NCBI GenBank assembly: GCA_037176725.1
Contig: JAZBRS010000074.1
Span: 65,166,001-65,230,000, forward strand
Length of the DNA: 64,000 nt
Direction of reading: 5' to 3'
Source of the DNA: Posidonia oceanica
Lineage: Eukaryota; Streptophyta; Magnoliopsida; Alismatales; Posidoniaceae
The translations under genes were made by a program, and so were the position numbers. The notes beneath the pieces were generated by a model. It was not told the origin of the DNA and made no database searches. It worked only from the letters and a program-made list of their open reading frames with translations. Positions 57,732 to 64,000 of the stretch are shown here, piece after piece; within the stretch, counting starts at the first letter, position 1, and every line of letters starts with the position of its first letter.

Positions 57732-59967
57732 CGTCCAACACCCCTGCATGCTAGCCTATTAATTTTCTTGCTTTGCTCCTGCTTCGCTGTGGTCTAAATG
57801 CCTGCATCTCTGATACATGCTTCCTTACATGCGATGGAATGTTTATTTTCATGCTTGGATCCCATTTTGGATCATTATTTCAAGCTCCATATCAGTATGC
57901 TTCTGGCCTGTGTTGGATGCTGGAACACATAGCGTCCAACGTTGGACACTGGTGTATTCAGCGTCCTACTCCTCTATTTGCTCTCATTAACTGCCATGCT
58001 TAAGTGCTGCTTTATTTTGAGTTGGATATTTGCCTCATGCATGCTTAGCAGTGTTTGGCCTCTATGGCACCTATCTTTCTAGCTTGCAAGCCTCCTTTTA
58101 AGTTGTATGTTGATTTATGTGGGTTTTTATTCCCTTATTTCCTTGCACATGCTTCTTACTTGGTTCCATATGAAATGCATGCTTGATATAAGTGGTTTGT
58201 CATAGTCTGGCATGTCCTCAGTAGCTTGTGTGCATGTTTGAGTGGGTTTTGAGCTCAGCTCCCCTTTTGCAGGTTGTTTTGCATCTTTTATGTGTTGGAC
58301 GTTGGCACACTCTGCGTCCTATGTTGGACGCAGATGTCACCAGTGTCCTACGTTGCTGCTCAGTTACTTTTGCTTTAATGCTTGCATGATGTTGTCATTT
58401 CCCATGCCTACTTAATCCATGCTTGCATGTGTGTTCTCAGCCCTCTTAGCAACTGTTTCCAAGTTTGCTTGGCTTTCTATCACAGATCTATGTGGGTTTA
58501 TTCACATCTGTGCCTCTCAGAGTGTTGGACACTGGTGTCATAGGCGTCCTACATAGGACGCCAGTGATGCTAGCGTCCTACACCCTGTTTGTGCTTTATC
58601 CTTAGCATGCTTTGCAGATGCCGATTTTCTTGCAATTTTACATGCCCTGTGCTTGCATGTTTAGCCCTAACTTGTTTACAGTAACTTAAATGCATGCTTT
58701 CACATTTTATTTATCATTTGCATGCTATTTTGCTGTGTTGTTCTTTGCCCTGTGTTGGACGCAGACCACCCTTGTGTCCAATGTTGGACGCTAAGTCTTA
58801 GGGCGTCCAACACTCTGTTCTGCTTAAATCCAGTTCTATGCTTGCATCTTGCTCTGAAATCATTTCTGATTTGTTGCCTTGATTGCTCTGCATGTCATAC
58901 ACATTCTGCTGCATCATTGCATTGGCATTACATCCATACATCCTAGAATGCATCGATTTCCCCTCTGCATGCTTTTTTGCCTCCAGCAAGTGTTGGACGC
59001 CCTATGTGCCTGCGTCCAACATTGGACGCAGGTCATAGCTGCGTCTAACACTTGTAGTTGGCTGAACTTATTTTTTAAGCACCGATTTGATTTCGCTTGT
59101 CGCTTTTCACATTTTATTGCCCCGGTACATGCTGTAACACCTGTGCATGCTGCTAGACCCCCCGTTTTGGTTTTGCGCCTTGCATCACACGCTTTCCCAT
59201 GGTTTCCCACGTCGGCTTTCTTTCCCCTTTGCATGTCGCTTGCATTGTGTGGTTTTATTTGGCTGTCTCGCCCTTGTTCGCTTTCCCCTTTGCATGTCGA
59301 CTCGTATTGCGTGGTTTTATCGGTGCTTTGTTTTATCGCCTGCATTTTGCATTAGGGCAGTGATGCTTACTGCCTGGAGTTCTCACAAACCAGGGTTCGT
59401 CCAATTCGGAACACAAGTAGCGCTGCTGAGCACATAGGGTGCACGTTTAATTCCCCATACATGGCTTTTAGGCATTCAGGCATACCTTTTAGCAATCATA
59501 GCATGGCATTAGCATTCCTCGTCCCTTGGACGCGTAGTTAAAGGCAATCACTTGTCGAATTCCTGCAAATGCGAGTGTTTAGCCAAGAAATATCGACTTC
59601 TCGGGCGTGTCGGGGGTGCCTAACACCTTCCCCACACGTAACAGGAGTCCTTACCCTTTCTTTGGCTCGTAGTGACCATTTTGCCCTCGTCCTTGGCACG
59701 AGTCATCCTTTTTGCATAGCATTGCATTCATTTGTTTGTTTTCTATGCTTTTCCTTGGTTTTCCTCGTCTTCCTGATAATAGACTAGGTGGTGACTGCCT
59801 TTTGTCTTATCTTTATTTTATTCGCGTTTTCCCAGTGTTTTCGAGTCAAGTTTCTCCTTGGATTCACTACTGACCGCGGCTTCCCTCCCTCTCTCACGGC
59901 ACGATCACATCGCAAGCTATGGCAGCGTTGCCAAGACTACCGTGGACCTGAGCGGCGGGTGGTCACA
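57732..59967 (+). mobile_element. Element C 5' LTR, right part
   Basis: Continues the LTR begun at 9655. Contains five whole dyad modules, the conserved block (about 59350-59680), a decayed PBS-like word near 59786, and an end near CACA at 59967. The end is placed from the primer binding site and may be off by a few bases. Confidence 0.85.
57913..59048 (+). repeat. 56-bp double-dyad modules in C LTR
   Basis: Five modules of exactly 56 bp: 57913-57968, 58295-58350, 58525-58580, 58755-58810, 58993-59048. With the two on the left side their offsets in the joined LTR are 197, 1088, 1317, 1699, 1929, 2159 and 2397, close to those in B. In 58525-58580 the inner arms have changed together to GCGTCCTA and TAGGACGC, which keeps the pairing. 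Confidence 0.95.
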
Positions 59968-60981
59968 TGAAAGTGGCGACTCCACTGGGGATTCAAACTC
60001 CGACTTTCGTCTTTGGCTTTTCGCTTGTATTGTTTTTGCTTGTGCTTGCCCTGCCTTGCTTTATTGCTTGCTTTATGCCTGCTTCTTTGCTTTATTGCTT
60101 GCCATGTGCCTGTTTACTTGCCTTATCACTTACATTGCCTTTACTTGCTTTGTTTATGCACTATACATGCCTAAATACTTGCTTGTCGCACTTTACATGC
60201 CTTTTGAGTGGTAAATGCTTTGTTTTACACAATTGCTATGCCACTACACATGCACATGCCATGCATACCTGCCTTTTGACATGCTAAGTGTTTCTTTTCA
60301 CTATCATGTCCACATACACATGCACATGCCATGCACATGCCTTTTGCCTTCCTGTGTGATTATCTGCATGCCATGGCTTCCTGTTTCTTTCCCCTTCATG
60401 CATGTGCCATGTTAGGATATTAGAAACCTGCTTGCTCCCCTTTGGCTTAATTTAAAAACAACAATAAAGCCAACATTTAACATTCAAGCACAACTAGAGC
60501 TGAACTTGCAATTTTCCCCACTGGTTAATAAAACGCAAGTAAAAAACTCTAATGCATATTGCATATTTGATCATACTAGAAAGCATGCATCTTCTCATCC
60601 CTGAGTCCACCCATTTAGTATGAGAAGGACAGTTCCAGTCTCTCGTTCAGCTGCTTTGGCACGGGGCGAGCAGGTCGGTCTATCCCCCCTTGTCTGGGGT
60701 TGTGTCGGTGCTAGTAGAGGGTACAGCCCATGCTTCGGCAGGGCCAAGGCCACTAACGCACCACCCGTCATACCTGAGCTCTGGCTAGGGTCTAGACGGG
60801 AGCCTTACTTTCTAACCTGGAGTCAATAAATCCCATACCCATGAGTGAGTCCGAGTAGGCCACCTACTCAGGACATGCATGGTGAGAGAGTGCATTGTAG
60901 GGCATTCATTTGCATGTGTGCCATTCATGCCACAACTTAACAACTTTGCAGCTACCTAACTATTTTGTTTGTTTTTATCAG
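59968..60981 (+). other. 5' untranslated leader of element C, with primer binding site
   Basis: Primer binding site TGGCGACTCCACTGGGGA at 59974-59991. The leader block shared with A and D lies at about 60200-60740. T-rich sequence ends in TTTTTATCAG (CAG 60979-60981), a good 3' splice site candidate 111 bases before the gag ATG. No gene in the leader. Confidence 0.75.
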
Positions 60982-61092
60982 GTCTCGAGCTACGCCTGAT
61001 TGCGCGTCTTCGGGTCGTACATGCTCCCTATCCTTGCATACAGTTTCTGACTGTCCTGCTCCCTCTTGCCTGTCCGGATCTTCTCCATTGCC

Positions 61093-62418
61093 ATGGGAGA
61101 TCCATTCTTTGGCTCTTTGCCTCCCGTGGATTCCGGGGTTGATGATCAGTCCTCCCTCTTTCTCCTGGCCGGCATTCGCCCATTTCTCCAGGCACCTCCC
61201 CCAGGAGCGCTTCCTGGTCCAGCTACCCTTGCCTTCCCTTTGCTTGTGGCACCTCGTGCTGAGGCGCAGGATCCGTCCCTGCTTTCGCCTGGCACCATTG
61301 GATCGAGCTGTCCGGTGCCTCCCTTCTTTGTGGGCCAGCTCCTTTGTCCTTCACTTGTGCCTTCTGAGACCGCAGCTGTCACCCTTCTGCCTGGCCAGTC
61401 TGCTCCCCTACCACGGGGATCGTCTGCGGTATCCCACGCCAGGGTATCACCTCTCTCCCCCACTGTGGCGTCGCATCCACTATCGGATGTACTTTCGTCC
61501 CCTTCGCGTCTGGCCCTGGGTCCTCGTGCTGAGGCATCCCCCTTTTTCCCCCCAGGTTCCCGTATCAGGCCACCTTTGTTAGCCCTACTTGGCCTGCCTT
61601 TGCCTGCCTTGGAGTCCTTTGTATTCCCTGCAACCCTTGACTCCGCTGCCTTGGCAGCCTTAGCTCAACAGGTCCGATCCATTTCCCGGCTGGCTCAAGA
61701 AATGCAGGCTTTAGCTCAGGCTATGCAGAGCCAGTTATCTGCTCTTGCACCCTCTGCCCCTGCCCCTTCGGCACCTTTTCCGGTCGTGCCCCTTAGTTGC
61801 CTTGTGCCGCCTGCACTCCCTACTCCTCTGGAGTCACAGCCAGAAGGGAAGCGCGCCCAACGTCGGCTTTCTAACTTCACTCCCTTGGGCGAGTCACTTG
61901 GTTCCTTTTTCCCTAAGGTTGTTCATCTCTTGATACTGCCCGAGATTCATCCATCGCCGGATCAACTCCTGGCATGGTATCGAGCTCATTTGTTCTGCAG
62001 TTTCCACCAAGCCCTAGGGCACTCGACTAGTCACTGCCGCAGCTTGTGGGACGCCGTCCAGCACCTCGTTAACCGAGGGATCCTTTGCGTCGACGTGCAG
62101 GAGGCAGACCCAACACCTCCGCCAGCACCGGCGCACTTTAGTCTACCTGGCCATCCCTCGCTTAGGTTTGCGAGCTTCGAGGATGCTGGGTCCTCGAGAG
62201 CCAATCATAGCGACCTCGACTTTAACTCTCCTCCGATGGATCTCTCTGGCCTCATCGGATTCGCTCCAGCCTCCTTTGCCGTCCCATATCCTGAGCCTCC
62301 TATTTTCTTAGGTCAGTTAGAATGGCCATGCCAGGGTAGGAGAGCACGTGGCCAGAGGCACCAGGGCAGCGCTAGCGGCGTAGGAGCGGGCCCAACACCT
62401 CCCTCCCGAGGTTGTTGA
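61093..62418 (+). CDS. gag: Open gag-like protein of element C lacking the capsid core
   Basis: Open frame of 441 residues from an ATG in good context (GCCATGG). The frame is open further upstream without an ATG. In order: a Pro/Leu/Ser-rich N-terminal half; a likely coiled coil at about residues 186-217 (LAQQVRSISRLAQEMQALAQ); a segment like the end of A gag (FFPKVVHLL, WYRAHLFC); a zinc motif with Cys302, His305, His310, Cys315; and a Pro-rich tail with PMDLSGLIGF. The capsid core (FDKYNGRG to LDLVPKR) present in A, B and D is absent. It is the only retroelement ORF here without a stop. It may bind element RNA and use particles made by a relative; that is inference. Confidence 0.75.
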   Translation: MGDPFFGSLPPVDSGVDDQSSLFLLAGIRPFLQAPPPGALPGPATLAFPLLVAPRAEAQDPSLLSPGTIGSSCPVPPFFVGQLLCPSLVPSETAAVTLLPGQSAPLPRGSSAVSHARVSPLSPTVASHPLSDVLSSPSRLALGPRAEASPFFPPGSRIRPPLLALLGLPLPALESFVFPATLDSAALAALAQQVRSISRLAQEMQALAQAMQSQLSALAPSAPAPSAPFPVVPLSCLVPPALPTPLESQPEGKRAQRRLSNFTPLGESLGSFFPKVVHLLILPEIHPSPDQLLAWYRAHLFCSFHQALGHSTSHCRSLWDAVQHLVNRGILCVDVQEADPTPPPAPAHFSLPGHPSLRFASFEDAGSSRANHSDLDFNSPPMDLSGLIGFAPASFAVPYPEPPIFLGQLEWPCQGRRARGQRHQGSASGVGAGPTPPSRGC

Positions 62419-62421
62419 CAG

Positions 62422-62573
62422 GTAAGTCCCTCTTACGCTCTCTTTTATTTCCTGTTTTGTCTTTTCGTTTTTTTTTGTTTTGTTTTTGTGTTTTCTCATT
62501 TGTCAGAAAACCCATAAAAAATACTAAACACTTGAAAAACTTAAAAAAAATGCATCCCCCTTTTGCATCACAG
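62422..62573 (+). other. Possible 152-bp intron right after gag of element C
   Basis: CAG followed by GTAAGT, a consensus 5' splice site, starts three bases after the gag stop. T-rich then A-rich sequence ends with TTTTGCATCACAG at 62573. Ogre elements are known to carry an intron downstream of gag-protease. Confidence 0.4.
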
Positions 62574-63060
62574 GTTGGCAGCCCTAACTGCTCGGCGGTA
62601 GGTTCGTCAACCTATCATCCTGCACATACATGTCGCCTCACATGTACATATCATTTCTTGCATGTACATCCCATCTCACACACCGGGCTGGCAACCCTAA
62701 CTGCTGGGTTGGCGTCCGTTAAAACGTCTTCAATGGGTTGATATCCCTAACTATCCAGCGGTAGGTTCGTCAACTTATCACCTGGCATATATCAATCACC
62801 TTGCATGCATATCAATCATCTTGCACATATCTGTCATCATGCATTGTCATTTACTGCATGTTCATATCATTTCTTGCAACCCACAAAAGCAAAAAATCAG
62901 AAAAACAACAAAAACAACAAAAATGCTTTCCCTTTCCGCTTGGTTTTGATTCTATGTTTTTCTAAAAGCAAAAAACCATAAAATCACAAAACCCACAAAG
63001 CCCAAAAACATGTGTAAAATCTACAAAACACAAAAATTTGCATAATCCCAAAAACTTGGC
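62574..63060 (+). repeat. CCTAACTGCTCGG repeats and A-rich tract, element C
   Basis: Words GGTTGGCAGCCCTAACTGC (62574 on), GGCTGGCAACCCTAACTGC (62686 on) and a decayed third (about 62738), each with GGTAGGTTCGTCAAC nearby or similar. The same words border the hairpin array in B. An A-rich stretch follows (62880-63060). No gene. Confidence 0.55.
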
Positions 63061-64000
63061 TTTGGACAACAAGCAGCGTAGAGAGGATGTCAAGCATCAA
63101 CAATCTCAGGCAGGACTCACCCGAGCAACGCCATCTCTTTGCATGTGGCCATAGTGTGAGACTGAGAGCAGAATAGAGCATCTCGCGGAGCTCAAAACTC
63201 CCAAAGTGAGATCCACCCAATCAAGAGAATCCACCCGACATGGAGAGGACCAAAGCAGAGCAGAACATAGCCAGAGGTTGCCTGTACACATTGCAGAGGC
63301 TGAAGGTGTATGCCGATCAGCCAAACTCTTAACACCTCATCAGGGACCGCTACCCCAAGAGGGCGAAGCCATGCATGTCCAAAAGAATAAAGATCATGTG
63401 AGAAAAAAATATGATAACATGATGTGCATGTTGAGCATAAAAGAAAAATGAAGACAGAAGTTGAAGAAAGAAGGCGCTCATGAGAGGAGTGACTCGGATG
63501 AGCGTCGAAGCCCCCTCAACTTTCAACTACAAACACTACATTGTCAACTGCATGGGAAACATTATCTGGAGGACCTGGCCCCACCCTCCAAGCGCAGCAG
63601 CACGCTCCAACCCTTTGTGCAGACAACTCTACTTCCCTGGCAGGCTAGATGCAACTCTAGTCACTCATGAGGGGAAAAGAAATATCTATCCGTGAGCATT
63701 AAAAGCGGTAGTTGGTACCCAAGGATTAGCACGGAGGCTATGAAGCTACATCCAATGCTTCTACTACCCACATGCAGCCAAAGGCTATACTCTGCGAAGC
63801 TGAGGCCTCATCCCGAGCCAAGAATGAGAATGAGAGCCACCGACCACAACTCGGCATGGCGTTGCGTGAGGATTGAGTCCCCTGAGTTAGAAAATGCAGA
63901 AGCATCCTCTCGGCAGCAGCTGCTTTGAATCCTAACCCACCAAAAATATACATGCTAATAACCTATCTTCCCTTCTCCCTATTTTCGAAAACCAGAGCCA
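63061..64000 (+). other. Distal internal region of element C, probably post-pol-like
   Basis: No recognised gene; short ORFs only. Some wording near 63310-63460 (CACCT...AAGAGGG...GTTGAGCATAAAAGA) resembles the post-pol region of B (about 43990-44070). This suggests pol is simply missing from C. The 3' LTR should lie beyond the window. Confidence 0.4.

Noticed and set aside
63061..63960. Small ORFs in the distal part of C as an accessory gene
   Set aside because: All under 85 codons, no recognisable motif, and the region resembles the untranslated post-pol part of B.

Overview
This window looks like plant nuclear DNA, probably from a eudicot with a repeat-rich genome; the species cannot be named from the sequence. 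I found no host gene, tRNA, rRNA or CRISPR array. Essentially all of the 64 kb is a nest of giant LTR retrotransposons. The lineage is Ty3/gypsy, Tat/Ogre-like: the gag zinc motif is of C-X2-H-X4-H-X4-C type, the protease is followed by a G-patch-like motif, reverse transcriptase is followed by two RNase H domains (the second of the archaeal type), the integrase has an HHCC domain and a D,D35E core, and no chromodomain is seen.

The nest can be read as four levels. Element D (minus strand, oldest) keeps part of its gag, its leader and a piece of 5' LTR (5808-9654). Element C (plus) inserted into the D LTR at 9655; its 5' LTR is 9655-10790 plus 57732-59967, and its internal region runs from 59968 past the window end. 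Element A (minus, 10791-57726) inserted into the C LTR with target duplication GGTAG. Element B (plus, 32139-52498) inserted into the A 5' LTR with target duplication CCTGG. A separate plus-strand LTR, E (1-5807), of the same family as the A LTRs, abuts the D internal region on the left. Without its insert, A is about 26.6 kb with LTRs of about 5.8 kb; B is 20.4 kb with LTRs of about 3.4 kb.

A and B each carry LTR, leader (deleted in B), gag, protease/G-patch, RT, RNase H, second RNase H, integrase, an untranslated post-pol region, then an extra ORF in the position of a retroviral env. This ORF resembles the plant DUF7745 / plant-mobile-domain-like family. It is followed by a block of short hairpin-forming tandem repeats, a conserved polypurine tract and the 3' LTR. 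The hairpin arrays of A and B have the same kind of layout but unrelated sequence. C is a non-autonomous relative: it has an open 441-residue gag-like ORF that lacks the capsid core, and no pol.

The most striking unexplained structure is a 56-bp double-dyad module, TTGGACGC-N11-GCGTCCAA, then CG, then the same 27-mer pattern again. It occurs at seven corresponding positions in the LTRs of both B and C. All coding regions except the C gag are broken. Most identifiable stop codons are TAG where the relative has a Gln codon, usually CAG, which suggests long-term cytosine methylation.
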